Shown: one piece after another, positions 1 to 7,727 of the stretch | Layout of the letters: the number at the start of each line of letters is the position of its first letter | How positions within the stretch are numbered: the stretch's first letter is position 1 | Origin: a virus | DNA length: 55,704 bases | IMG/VR virus record: IMGVR_UViG_3300035698_020072 | Location: 1 to 55,704 of that record | Direction: 5' to 3' (one strand) | Translations under genes and position numbers: made by a program | The notes under the pieces: generated by a model | Databases searched by the model: none | What the model saw: the letters and a program-made list of their open reading frames with translations, nothing else | What the model was told of the DNA's origin: nothing

Positions 1-284
1 ACCAGGGATATCGTGTCGTTGAAGAAAATATCGGCGTTGGACAATATGCATATCTGGTTCGCAAGATTTTCGCCCGCAAAGGAAAAAGCATCTTTATATG
101 ATAACCTCTTTCCAATAATTGTTTTGTAAATCTTCTCAGATTCTGTGGGCAAGTTGACGTCATTCTCTAAAAGTAAGTGGATATGTTTTATGTAGCCATT
201 CTCCACGTTCTTCCAAAGGCAGTCGTCTATTTCCTTCTGTCTCACCGCGTGTTTGTCGGTGTAATATTGAACTATGAGGTTCAT
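1..284 (-). CDS. Partial protein of a glycan-biosynthesis-associated type (3' end outside window)
   Basis: The reading frame starts at ATG 284, with AAGGAG about 10 nt upstream, and runs off the window edge, so only about 94 N-terminal residues are visible. The protein begins MNLIVQYYTDKHAVRQKEI and contains NQICILSNADIFFNDT near the edge. The pattern of listing-and-naming strand motifs (ILSNADIFFNDT) resembles a glycosyltransferase-associated family that I remember from giant viruses and phages. It follows directly after a run of glycosyltransferase genes. The family assignment is tentative; the frame and start are well supported by the ribosome binding site and amino acid composition. Confidence 0.7.
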   Translation of the reverse strand, partial: MNLIVQYYTDKHAVRQKEIDDCLWKNVENGYIKHIHLLLENDVNLPTESEKIYKTIIGKRLSYKDAFSFAGENLANQICILSNADIFFNDTISL

Positions 285-320
285 CTCTTGGTAGTTCTCC
301 TTTACATATTATACACCAGT

Positions 321-509
321 TTATAGACATCCCTCTGCCTCTTTGATCATCCACCACACATCGGAATCAAACTTATTGGCGTCTGGATGGTTTAATAGTC
401 CGGTCAGATGTTTTTGTTCTGTTTCTATTTTCGCTTCCTCAGCGTCCTCTACATATCGTTTAAGACGACCGTTATCATAAACAAGATTTAGTATCTCAAC
501 AGTATTCAC
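321..509 (-). CDS. Small hypothetical protein, GTG start
   Basis: A 62-residue acidic protein. The frame is open further upstream, but GTG at 509 is the best start: an AAGGAG lies 7 nt before it, inside the last codons of the upstream glycosyltransferase gene (its stop is at 511-513). The centre (about residues 20-45) is rich in Glu and Lys and probably helical. I do not recognise a family. Its place between a GT2-like gene and the edge-truncated gene suggests co-transcription with the glycosyltransferase block. Confidence 0.6.
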   Translation of the reverse strand: MNTVEILNLVYDNGRLKRYVEDAEEAKIETEQKHLTGLLNHPDANKFDSDVWWMIKEAEGCL

Positions 510-510
510 G

Positions 511-2172
511 TCAATACTCCTTAATGTCAACAACTGCACAGTCAGATCCCCACTCGTGTCCTTCGTTGGCTTTCCAATGGTTTTTGTCTAATGATGTTTG
601 GTTTTGTAGGGCATGGTTTCTTTTGTGTATGTCCGTGTTTTTCCACTTGCTTACCGTGTATCCGTGCCAAAGGTGTGCGGCGGCTATGTTATAGGCAAAC
701 CTTCTTTTCCCAGCCCTGTCCCACCTTATTCTGAAGTCATCATCTTCTCCGGCGTAACCACCGAGGAATCGCTCGTCTATGCCACCAATCTCCATGAACT
801 TTGCTTTTGGAATAACGGCTATGAAGTAGTAATATCCTGCTGGTATCCTATCTGGAACATTACTAAAATCAAAGTTGTTTATCTTATGCATTGTTGGGTT
901 TACGCCATGTTTTATTGTGTGGTTATAAAAGTCTTCGTTTGTTTGCACAATGTGTCCTATTACGAATGTGCTCGGTTCATAATATATGGACGCGAACTTC
1001 ATTGTCGGTGTCAAGTGTAGGTTCTCGGGATCTGTTTTTAAGCAAACCTCATGAGAAGCGTGTTTAAATGCGAGGTTCATCCCAAGTGCGGGGTTGTTTG
1101 CCACTACGGGAATTATGCTTTTCTTCTTATCCATTATGATGTGCTTGAACTTAACACCATGGCTGTCATGATATTTTTTCACTACTTCGGCTATGCGATC
1201 TGTGGACATATCGTCTGTTATGATGACCTCATATTTTTCCGGATCGACGCCTTGCGAAACCACTGTTTCCATAGATAAGTCCAAGTAGTTAGCTCGATTA
1301 TATAGGGTCATCAAAATACTTACGGGGTTTCTTATATCTTTTGTCTTAACGTCGTAAAGCATGCGAAGCTCATCTTGGTTTTCTTGTGTTCCCGCATGTC
1401 TGAACTTCCTCTTTGCTTTCACCATTCTGTGATCGATATTCATATACATTGTTTCCATGTTCTTTGTTGCCATACCGGATTCGTGTTGCCTATAATAGAA
1501 TAGCGGCTCTGGAACATGTAGTGCTGATGCTATTTCCGTAGCTCTTAACCACAGGTCGTAATCTTCTGCAAAGTCAAGGGTTTCGTCGAAGCCACCAACG
1601 GCATTAAATATTTCCTTCTTTATGAAGTTGTTTGCGCTAATTGAATTTTCCTTGTTTAGTCCTTCTTGGGAAAACGGTGGCTTATACTCTATCTCTTTTC
1701 TTCCGTCTTCGTATAGGTGGTAGTAGTCCGTATATGCTATGCCAATGTGGGGGTCGTTAAAGGCTTTTACCGAAGCCATGGTTTTTGCGGGGTGATAGAT
1801 GTCATCGGCGTCCAAGAACCCCAAGAAGTCACCATTCGATAGTTTTGCTCCGAGGTTTCTTGCAGAAGACACGCCACCATTTTCTTTCTTGACAACGACG
1901 AATCTACGAGACACATCCCCGTCATTATAGTTGGCTTCAAACACTATGGGCGCTTTGTTTTCTGTAGAATAGCTCCACTTAGCATCTTTGTGCCTGAAGT
2001 CACTTATGGTTTTTTTTGCCATATCCACGGAGTCGTCAGTTGATCCATCATCGACTACAATACATTCTATCTTTCGATAGTCTTGACAGCACACGGACTT
2101 AATGGCATCGGCAATATATTTCTCGGCGTTGTAGCATGGTATTATGATACTAGCCAAGCAATTCGTCATCAT
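511..2172 (-). CDS. Two-domain GT2 (GT-A fold) glycosyltransferase
   Basis: About 553 residues with two GT2-type units. The first opens ASIIIPCYNAEKYIADAIKS, followed by the nucleotide-sugar motif VVDDGSTDDS and a DxD-like FLDADD. A second unit begins near residue 280 with VSILMTLYNRANYLDLS and has IITDDMSTD and a late GEDDDFRIR acidic motif. The family transfers sugars from nucleotide donors to glycans, proteins or lipids; the acceptor cannot be read here. ATG 2172 is chosen because TGGGG lies 7 nt upstream; GTG 2178 and ATG 2169 are alternatives. The start overlaps the end of the preceding gene. Confidence 0.9.
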   Translation of the reverse strand: MMTNCLASIIIPCYNAEKYIADAIKSVCCQDYRKIECIVVDDGSTDDSVDMAKKTISDFRHKDAKWSYSTENKAPIVFEANYNDGDVSRRFVVVKKENGGVSSARNLGAKLSNGDFLGFLDADDIYHPAKTMASVKAFNDPHIGIAYTDYYHLYEDGRKEIEYKPPFSQEGLNKENSISANNFIKKEIFNAVGGFDETLDFAEDYDLWLRATEIASALHVPEPLFYYRQHESGMATKNMETMYMNIDHRMVKAKRKFRHAGTQENQDELRMLYDVKTKDIRNPVSILMTLYNRANYLDLSMETVVSQGVDPEKYEVIITDDMSTDRIAEVVKKYHDSHGVKFKHIIMDKKKSIIPVVANNPALGMNLAFKHASHEVCLKTDPENLHLTPTMKFASIYYEPSTFVIGHIVQTNEDFYNHTIKHGVNPTMHKINNFDFSNVPDRIPAGYYYFIAVIPKAKFMEIGGIDERFLGGYAGEDDDFRIRWDRAGKRRFAYNIAAAHLWHGYTVSKWKNTDIHKRNHALQNQTSLDKNHWKANEGHEWGSDCAVVDIKEY

Positions 2173-2875
2173 CTGCACACCCCATTTCTACAAAAGAACT
2201 TCTCATTTTAATGAAAGCCTTGTTGTCATATTTTTTCTTAACCTCTTCCCTTGATTGCGTCTTAAGGTCTTCTCGTCGCTGCTTCTTTCTCTCGTCGTAT
2301 ATGTGCTGACATTTTTGAACATACGTGTCCTTCTTCATTAATTCCTTATAAAATGAATATCCATACCTAAAGATAATCACGTCGGCAGTTTTTGCTAGAT
2401 TTTCTGGATAAGCGTGATACATGGTTCCATTGTTTTTGTAGTTAGAATAGTAAACAAGAGCGTTTTTACCCCTTTTGACGAGAAGACTGAAGTTCTCAAA
2501 AAACCTGTCGGAGCCAAGAGTGTTTCCGGCAAGCATGGGAATAAAGTGTGAGACCTTGACCTTGTGTCTCTTTTTAGTCACCTTGTTTGCAGCGGGAATA
2601 GCCCTGCTCACTATTGTCTTAAAGCATTCGTCTACGACGTTCTTGTAGATAAATTCTCCGGTTATGACCTTATAGTAAAAAAATGGCACTCCACTTTCCT
2701 TGCACTTCTTTTCGTTCTTGTCTATCCACGTCATTGGAGGGGGCTTACCATCATCGCTTGTCGCTACTACAATTTGTGTTGGCGGGTGTACCTGTTCTAA
2801 TAGGTTGTCTATTGTTTTCTGTATAAGTTTTCTATTTTTCCCGATAACTAAAGCACTTAGAATGCATGTCGTCAT
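2150..2875 (-). CDS. Glycosyltransferase-like protein (GT2-related)
   Basis: 241 residues. The N-terminus CILSALVIGKNRKLIQKTID followed by QIVVATSDDG looks like the first beta-alpha-beta unit of a GT-A fold, with a degenerate nucleotide-binding loop. A clear later DxD was not found, so the enzyme may be diverged. The C-terminal third is lysine- and arginine-rich. ATG 2875 overlaps the stop of the preceding GT4 gene (ATGA) and has GGAGG upstream. It sits between two clear glycosyltransferases, which supports a role in the same glycan pathway. Confidence 0.65.
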   Translation of the reverse strand: MTTCILSALVIGKNRKLIQKTIDNLLEQVHPPTQIVVATSDDGKPPPMTWIDKNEKKCKESGVPFFYYKVITGEFIYKNVVDECFKTIVSRAIPAANKVTKKRHKVKVSHFIPMLAGNTLGSDRFFENFSLLVKRGKNALVYYSNYKNNGTMYHAYPENLAKTADVIIFRYGYSFYKELMKKDTYVQKCQHIYDERKKQRREDLKTQSREEVKKKYDNKAFIKMRSSFVEMGCADDDELLG

Positions 2876-3867
2876 TTGACAAGAACCTCCTTGAAGATTT
2901 TATTCCACTGTTTAATAAATCTCTTTATCCCAAACCTCTTAACAACAATCTCTCTTCCCGCATTTCCCATTTTTTTACACAACATCTCATTATCAAGAAG
3001 CCTACCTATGCCATCCTTTAATTCTTCAGGATCGTTTGACCATATGCCGTTCTTCCCGTTTTCCGCAAACTCAGATAGGGCTTCATTAACGGTGCTCACA
3101 ACTGGCATCCCTGTAGACATAGCTTCCAAGATCGTCATTGGAAAAGTAGAGTGGGTTGATGGATTAAAGTAAACCCTGTCGTTCTGATAAAAACCAACCA
3201 GTTCCTCAAAGCTACTGGCAACTTGACTCAATCCCGGCGTTTTGCCAACAATATGAATTGCGTCCTTGTCAACACCCTCCAACACCCTCTTCCAAAGGTG
3301 GTAGCCAGTGTCGGCGGCTCGGTTAACGAAGTCATTGCTTACCGTCAGGACTCTCCTATCTCTACCACCATACCCGACAAACTCATTCTCGTCAACAACC
3401 TGTTCTATTATGGACATGGGCAACTTAGAACCCTTGTATCCCCAAGTGTTTCTTGCCTCCTTGGTAATAAAAACCTTGTATGTCGATAGGTCTTGCTTGA
3501 CGATTTCCTTCTTGGCCTTCTTGGTAATGCTGTCTGGGGGGAGTGTGTGCATCATCGAGACAACGGGAATGTTGTTTTGTCTGCCTATTTTGAATCCCTT
3601 CTCGGCTTGAGACATTGTTTGGGACAAGATCACGTCAATTCCATCCATCTGACCCAACTGTTCGTCTTTTATCTCGCATATATTACGAGGCAACACCCTG
3701 TAGTCGGTGTCCCACATTTTCCCTTCCGGAGCAGGAACATGGTAAAAATGATGTCCTGTTTTTGCTAACTGAGACTGCCACCCCTCGTGTGTTGAGAACG
3801 AAAGGATGTTCAGTGGCTCGTCTTTGTCTCTATTTATGGCTCTACAGATAGACGTGAATCTATTCAA
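2872..3867 (-). CDS. GT4-like (GT-B fold) glycosyltransferase
   Basis: 331 residues. The N-terminal Rossmann half contains NILSFSTHEGWQSQL. The C-terminal half has the GT4 signature region: VYFNPSTHSTFPMTILEAMS followed by TGMPVVST, which carries the conserved Glu that binds the nucleotide-sugar diphosphate. It is a paralogue of the gene at 5647-6579, which starts MNILTFTTHEPWQ and has the same STFP..VIEAM segment. The ribosome binding site GGAG supports ATG 3867. The donor sugar and acceptor are unknown. Confidence 0.88.
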   Translation of the reverse strand: MNRFTSICRAINRDKDEPLNILSFSTHEGWQSQLAKTGHHFYHVPAPEGKMWDTDYRVLPRNICEIKDEQLGQMDGIDVILSQTMSQAEKGFKIGRQNNIPVVSMMHTLPPDSITKKAKKEIVKQDLSTYKVFITKEARNTWGYKGSKLPMSIIEQVVDENEFVGYGGRDRRVLTVSNDFVNRAADTGYHLWKRVLEGVDKDAIHIVGKTPGLSQVASSFEELVGFYQNDRVYFNPSTHSTFPMTILEAMSTGMPVVSTVNEALSEFAENGKNGIWSNDPEELKDGIGRLLDNEMLCKKMGNAGREIVVKRFGIKRFIKQWNKIFKEVLVK

Positions 3868-3876
3868 TGTGTTCTC

Positions 3877-4353
3877 CTAAAGATCATAGATAGTAACTTG
3901 AACGTCTTTTTCGCACAATGCTTTTTTAATAATTGGTTCCATTTTGTCCCATGTTCCACCAGCTAATCCACATCCAATTCGTGGCATATGAACTGGGAGA
4001 TTATTGTTTTCTACAGAGAAGTTACAAACCTTTTCTAATCCTGTTTTAATTGCATCGTATCTTATAGGCAGGATACCATCAAACGGATAAATACCGTCTT
4101 GTCCTATAATGTTGGCGACCCAAAGGCTCGATCCCACCTCAACAAACTGAACATTCCCTACTACAAACTTGTTAATCGCAAGAGATGGTGGAAAATTATA
4201 CCAAGAAAGATATTTATTTTTAGCTTTTGGGTGTTTTTTTGACAAGGCTAACACAAACCCCTTTCCCCATTTGCCAACATTGTTGCAGCAATGAGCTATT
4301 ATTCCATAATCAGGACTGGTTGCATCTCCACTAACATAGCGTATTGGTTTCAA
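3877..4353 (-). CDS. Macro domain protein (ADP-ribose binding/hydrolysis)
   Basis: 158 residues covering one macro domain. Visible family features are YVSGDATSP at the N-terminus, the ADP-ribose loop IIAHCCNNVGKWGKGF, and PRIGCGLAGGTW near the C-terminus. Known relatives bind ADP-ribose, remove ADP-ribose from proteins or dephosphorylate ADP-ribose 1''-phosphate. The start is TTG 4353, chosen because AAGGAG lies 8 nt upstream and no in-frame ATG exists near it. A consensus promoter lies directly upstream, so this is the first gene of a transcription unit. A role in reversing host ADP-ribosylation or handling tRNA-splicing products is inference. Confidence 0.9.
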   Translation of the reverse strand: MKPIRYVSGDATSPDYGIIAHCCNNVGKWGKGFVLALSKKHPKAKNKYLSWYNFPPSLAINKFVVGNVQFVEVGSSLWVANIIGQDGIYPFDGILPIRYDAIKTGLEKVCNFSVENNNLPVHMPRIGCGLAGGTWDKMEPIIKKALCEKDVQVTIYDL

Positions 4354-4372
4354 ATTTTATTCTCCTTAGTCT

Positions 4373-4400
4373 ATTATACGCTTTTTTCTTCAAATGTCAA
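4373..4400 (-). promoter_or_regulatory. Sigma70-like promoter before macro domain gene
   Basis: On the minus strand TTGACA (4400-4395), a 16-nt spacer and TATAAT (4378-4373) followed by AGA. The -35 box overlaps the last codons of the gene at 4390-4941. It matches three other promoters in this window (near 28480, 46615 and 50120) in the spacer end CG and the TATAATAGA core. Confidence 0.85.
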
Positions 4401-4941
4401 GTTCAAATTTTACCTCTTTTACGGCAAACTCGCCAGGATCACCCATGAACCCATCTCCCATGCAGTTCCATGGTCTTGGGAAGAGGACAGATAGTCCACC
4501 ATTTTTTTCAAATTCTTCTATGTTTTTTTCATAATCATCTACCAAAACTGTATTTGGCTTGGCGAAAAGAGACTTGTATTTACAAAACGCATACTCTCTA
4601 AACCCATTTCCAAACCTGTCCTGAAGCCACATTAGTTTTCCCGAAACAGATCTTGGATGTGGCATTGGTGTTGTCAAAAAAATCACCCTTGCAATTTTCG
4701 ACAGTTCTTCATACATCTTCTTAAACCAAGGATATTCTGGCATACTCCTCCACCAGTCTTCTCCGAAACCCTCTATCCATGTCTTGAACTCACCTTCGGG
4801 CATGCCAATGACTTTGCTTACTTCGTATTCTCCAGAAGGCCAGTTGTCGATGTCTACCTTGTAATCCATGTGGGCTACAACTTGTCCAACGAAGTCGCAA
4901 CACACGCCGTCCATGTCGAGATAAATTATTTTTTCAGACAT
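4390..4941 (-). CDS. 5'(3')-deoxyribonucleotidase-like HAD phosphatase
   Basis: 183 residues. The N-terminal motif I, YLDMDGVCCDF, has the nucleophile and acid Asp of HAD phosphatases. Motif II is VIFLTTPMP, and motif III is the late VLVDDYEKN with paired Asp. The size and the DGVCCDF form fit the 5'(3')-deoxyribonucleotidase group, which dephosphorylates dNMPs. It is adjacent to ThyX, which suggests a dNTP-pool role. A T4-like pseT phosphatase activity is less likely because no kinase domain is fused. Confidence 0.85.
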   Translation of the reverse strand: MSEKIIYLDMDGVCCDFVGQVVAHMDYKVDIDNWPSGEYEVSKVIGMPEGEFKTWIEGFGEDWWRSMPEYPWFKKMYEELSKIARVIFLTTPMPHPRSVSGKLMWLQDRFGNGFREYAFCKYKSLFAKPNTVLVDDYEKNIEEFEKNGGLSVLFPRPWNCMGDGFMGDPGEFAVKEVKFELDI

Positions 4942-4943
4942 GT

Positions 4944-5645
4944 CTACTCCGTTTCCTCTATCAGATCTCCAAAGACCTCGGGAAGCAGTTCGGCAAACTT
5001 ATACAAAATCCCAAGCATTATTTCCCTGATTTGCCACTGAGCATGTTCGTTTAGCGCTCTTTCCTTGAATACGTGTCTCCACATTCTCAAATTAAACGTC
5101 ATTGCTAATTCTGTTTTGGTTGCATTTGGCAGAATACATCTTGCATCTTCTGGTGGAATGTCAATTTTGCGCAAAGCAAGATATTTATCATAAGCACTTG
5201 CTACTTGATTTAAAAATATAACCTGAGATGTTTGATCAACATTATTATCTCCATGTTTGTTTGCCCACTGAAAAGGAGATTCGCCATTAACATATATTCC
5301 TTCGTCAAGCCCTATTGTTTTTGGACATATGACCATAAACTCCTTTTTGCCATAATCTACATACCTCTGTGACTCCTGCGATATCGCGCATAATCTATGT
5401 CTCACCAACTGATGACTACACGATCTGTCGCAAATTATCCTAGCTGTTATTGCACAATGCTCTATTACGGATTCATGTCCTTTTCTTATGATGCCCTTAA
5501 TAAATTTTTCTGCCGAGTCTTTTGTAATTTTGTCTTCGCTTTTATAACATGTTTTCCCACATTTCTCAATAAGTTTTGCGTAATCTTTGATATGTTCTAA
5601 CGGCGTAACAATTTCAAACCTTGGTTTAACAACTTTAATATCCAC
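4944..5645 (-). CDS. thyX: Flavin-dependent thymidylate synthase ThyX
   Basis: 233 residues, the normal length for ThyX, which methylates dUMP to dTMP using methylene-tetrahydrofolate, FAD and NADPH. The signature loop is RHRLCAISQESQRY, matching RHRxxSxNxxSxRY with Ile-Ser-Gln in the middle. Upstream are HESVIEHCAITARI (helix facing the active site) and RSCSHQLVRHR. Near the C-terminus, RMWRHVFKERALNEHAQWQI matches the substrate-binding helix. It lies next to a deoxyribonucleotidase gene and amid glycosyltransferase genes, an unusual position for a nucleotide gene. Confidence 0.97.
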   Translation of the reverse strand: MDIKVVKPRFEIVTPLEHIKDYAKLIEKCGKTCYKSEDKITKDSAEKFIKGIIRKGHESVIEHCAITARIICDRSCSHQLVRHRLCAISQESQRYVDYGKKEFMVICPKTIGLDEGIYVNGESPFQWANKHGDNNVDQTSQVIFLNQVASAYDKYLALRKIDIPPEDARCILPNATKTELAMTFNLRMWRHVFKERALNEHAQWQIREIMLGILYKFAELLPEVFGDLIEETE

Positions 5646-5646
5646 G

Positions 5647-6579
5647 CTATTCTCCTAAAACTTTTTTCCAATTATCCCTGAAACTTTCAAACGAAAAACA
5701 TTTGTCAAAACACTCATGCGATTTCTCAGACAACATTGTCCTGTATTCATCATTCTCTATGCAGTTTGAAATAGCACTTCTTATCTTGAAAACATCATGT
5801 CCGCCCACAAAATATTTCATCCATTCCTTCATTGGTTCATTATCAAGACAAACAACGGGTGCGCCAACAGCCATGGCTTCTATGACCACCGTGGGGAAAG
5901 TTGAGTACTTTGTTGTGTTAAAGTAACACGCACAGTTCTGATAGTATACGAGAAGCTTTTTTTGTGATGCGGGGCTTGACATTTTATCGTTGTTTCCTAT
6001 GAGCTTGACGTTCTTACTCCATGTTGAACCCAGAATCTGTTCCCACTCGGCATAGCCCAAAAGACAACCTCTCTCTTTGAAGTCGTCTGCTACTGTTAAC
6101 ACGTAACTGTCGTTGTTGGCTTCATACGACCTTGGGAAAAGCGTAGGTGAGCACGTATGCCCGACTATTTGACATTCGTCTGCCCTATACATCCATTCTC
6201 GTGCCTGATATGCTGTGGTAAAAACCTTCTTGTCCGACTCGTCTCCACCTTTTGCTTCGATCATATGGTGTTCTTTCCAAAATGGTAGCGGCAGACAGTG
6301 TTCCATCTCTATCCACATGGCACTTCTTAGTCGCTTGTCTATCTCTCTCAGGCTTTTCGTCGCATAGCGTTGCTCATAGGCAGTGTGAGACATTATGACG
6401 TCTATTCCCATGTTGGTGGGATCGTTAATCTCCACAAAGTTTCTCGGAAGTGGTCTGATGTTATTCCTCCAGCCCTTGCGACGCTCTGGGCTTTTTAACG
6501 AGTAGAACATATGCTCTGGGAAGGCTTCAGACAACGTGTATTGCCAAGGCTCGTGAGTCGTAAACGTTAATATATTCAA
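5647..6579 (-). CDS. GT4-like glycosyltransferase
   Basis: 310 residues. It begins MNILTFTTHEPWQYTL, like the paralogue at 2872-3867, and has the C-terminal GT4 region YFNTTKYSTFPTVVIEAMAV followed by GAPVVCLD. In this family the Glu in the VIEAM segment contacts the donor sugar nucleotide. It has a short N-terminal domain compared with typical GT4 enzymes of 350-400 residues. Acceptor is unknown. Two paralogues with conserved start and active-site segments in one block point to gene duplication in the phage lineage. Confidence 0.86.
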   Translation of the reverse strand: MNILTFTTHEPWQYTLSEAFPEHMFYSLKSPERRKGWRNNIRPLPRNFVEINDPTNMGIDVIMSHTAYEQRYATKSLREIDKRLRSAMWIEMEHCLPLPFWKEHHMIEAKGGDESDKKVFTTAYQAREWMYRADECQIVGHTCSPTLFPRSYEANNDSYVLTVADDFKERGCLLGYAEWEQILGSTWSKNVKLIGNNDKMSSPASQKKLLVYYQNCACYFNTTKYSTFPTVVIEAMAVGAPVVCLDNEPMKEWMKYFVGGHDVFKIRSAISNCIENDEYRTMLSEKSHECFDKCFSFESFRDNWKKVLGE

Positions 6580-6595
6580 AGAAAATACTCCTATG

Positions 6596-7717
6596 TTATT
6601 GTTTTGACAAAATTTCTTCTATTGTCTTAAGGTATTTTTCTCCAACAACGTCATAAGCATATTTGTAAGAGTTCTCCCTGCACTTAATGCTCATTCTTTC
6701 CGTTTCCGTGCTGTCCATATTATATGCTCTGAGCATGCATTCTCTTAGTGACATTATGTCAATCTGATTCCACAACTGATCTCCGCGATAAAGATGTTCG
6801 GGCGCACACTCATGCATTCCAATCACGGGATGTTTTCTACTCTTAACTATTAGTGCCGTTTCGGGACTAAGGTATTCACTCATGCCACCAAAGTTCGGTG
6901 AAATTATCACATTACCAAAAGCCATGGCGTCAAACACTGGCAGGTTCCAACTTTCTCCCCGACTTGAACACACGTATGTGTCAAACGTATTGTGCATTGC
7001 GGCAATCTCTTCTTCGTTCACGCTACTGGGATTAATCATAAGTGCTGGATAGTTTTTAAACCTGAGTGTTTCCTTCATCTTGTTTATCAGATCTATTACG
7101 GCTCTTCTCGTAACTCTTTCGTTCTTTCCGGTTATGTGCAAGAATAACAAGACGTCACTCATGTCCTGAAACGTGGTGAAATATGCCAATATGGTGTCAG
7201 CAAGACCTTTTCTTGGCGAGATTTCCGCTATGGTGTAAAACTTTTTCCTGAAGTTCCTGATGTCATCATTATCCATTACCTGTCTGTTGTTCACATAAAA
7301 GTTTATATCACAGGGAACCGGTAGGACATAGGTTGGTTTGTCCACATGGCTTTCTTTTATGGCAAGTGCATCATCTTTTGATGACGCTATTATCGCATCT
7401 ACGTGGTTGTTCAGATAGCCATCCCACATAGACCCTCTGAAATGATTTGTTTCCCAGTAAAACATGCTTATGAGCGGAGACTTTGTTTCATTAAGCTGCT
7501 CGGGAAGAGAATGTATTATAGTCGCATCTACGTTTGTCAGGCTCCGGTCTTCCATCTTGACAATTATGTCATCCATTTCGTCGTTAGATGGTGCTGCCAT
7601 TTGCAGGTGCCTTGCCGCTACGTTTATTCCCGCCGCATCAAGAGACAGCAATATTCGCCTTGCCGCATATGAGTATCCACTACAATCTCGATAGTTTCCG
7701 ATGAATGCTATCTTCAT
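6596..7717 (-). CDS. GT4 family glycosyltransferase
   Basis: 373 residues from ATG 7717, which has AAAGGAG 7 nt upstream; the open frame continues nine codons further but without a site. The N-terminus MKIAFIGNYRDCSGYSYAAR is a GT-B donor/acceptor loop with the Gly-rich turn. The C-terminal domain has FYTIAEISPRKG, YVCSSRGESWNLPVFDAMA and FGNVIISPNFGGMSEYL, typical of GT4 enzymes, with Glu in RGESWNLP. It lies in a run with the larger GT4 gene upstream. Confidence 0.93.
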   Translation of the reverse strand: MKIAFIGNYRDCSGYSYAARRILLSLDAAGINVAARHLQMAAPSNDEMDDIIVKMEDRSLTNVDATIIHSLPEQLNETKSPLISMFYWETNHFRGSMWDGYLNNHVDAIIASSKDDALAIKESHVDKPTYVLPVPCDINFYVNNRQVMDNDDIRNFRKKFYTIAEISPRKGLADTILAYFTTFQDMSDVLLFLHITGKNERVTRRAVIDLINKMKETLRFKNYPALMINPSSVNEEEIAAMHNTFDTYVCSSRGESWNLPVFDAMAFGNVIISPNFGGMSEYLSPETALIVKSRKHPVIGMHECAPEHLYRGDQLWNQIDIMSLRECMLRAYNMDSTETERMSIKCRENSYKYAYDVVGEKYLKTIEEILSKQ

Positions 7718-7727
7718 TTTTTCTCCT

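Noticed and set aside
160-357. A 65-residue minus-strand frame near the left edge with a CxxC motif
   Set aside because: Its frame overlaps the clearly better gene at 1-284, which has a proper ribosome site and protein-like composition.
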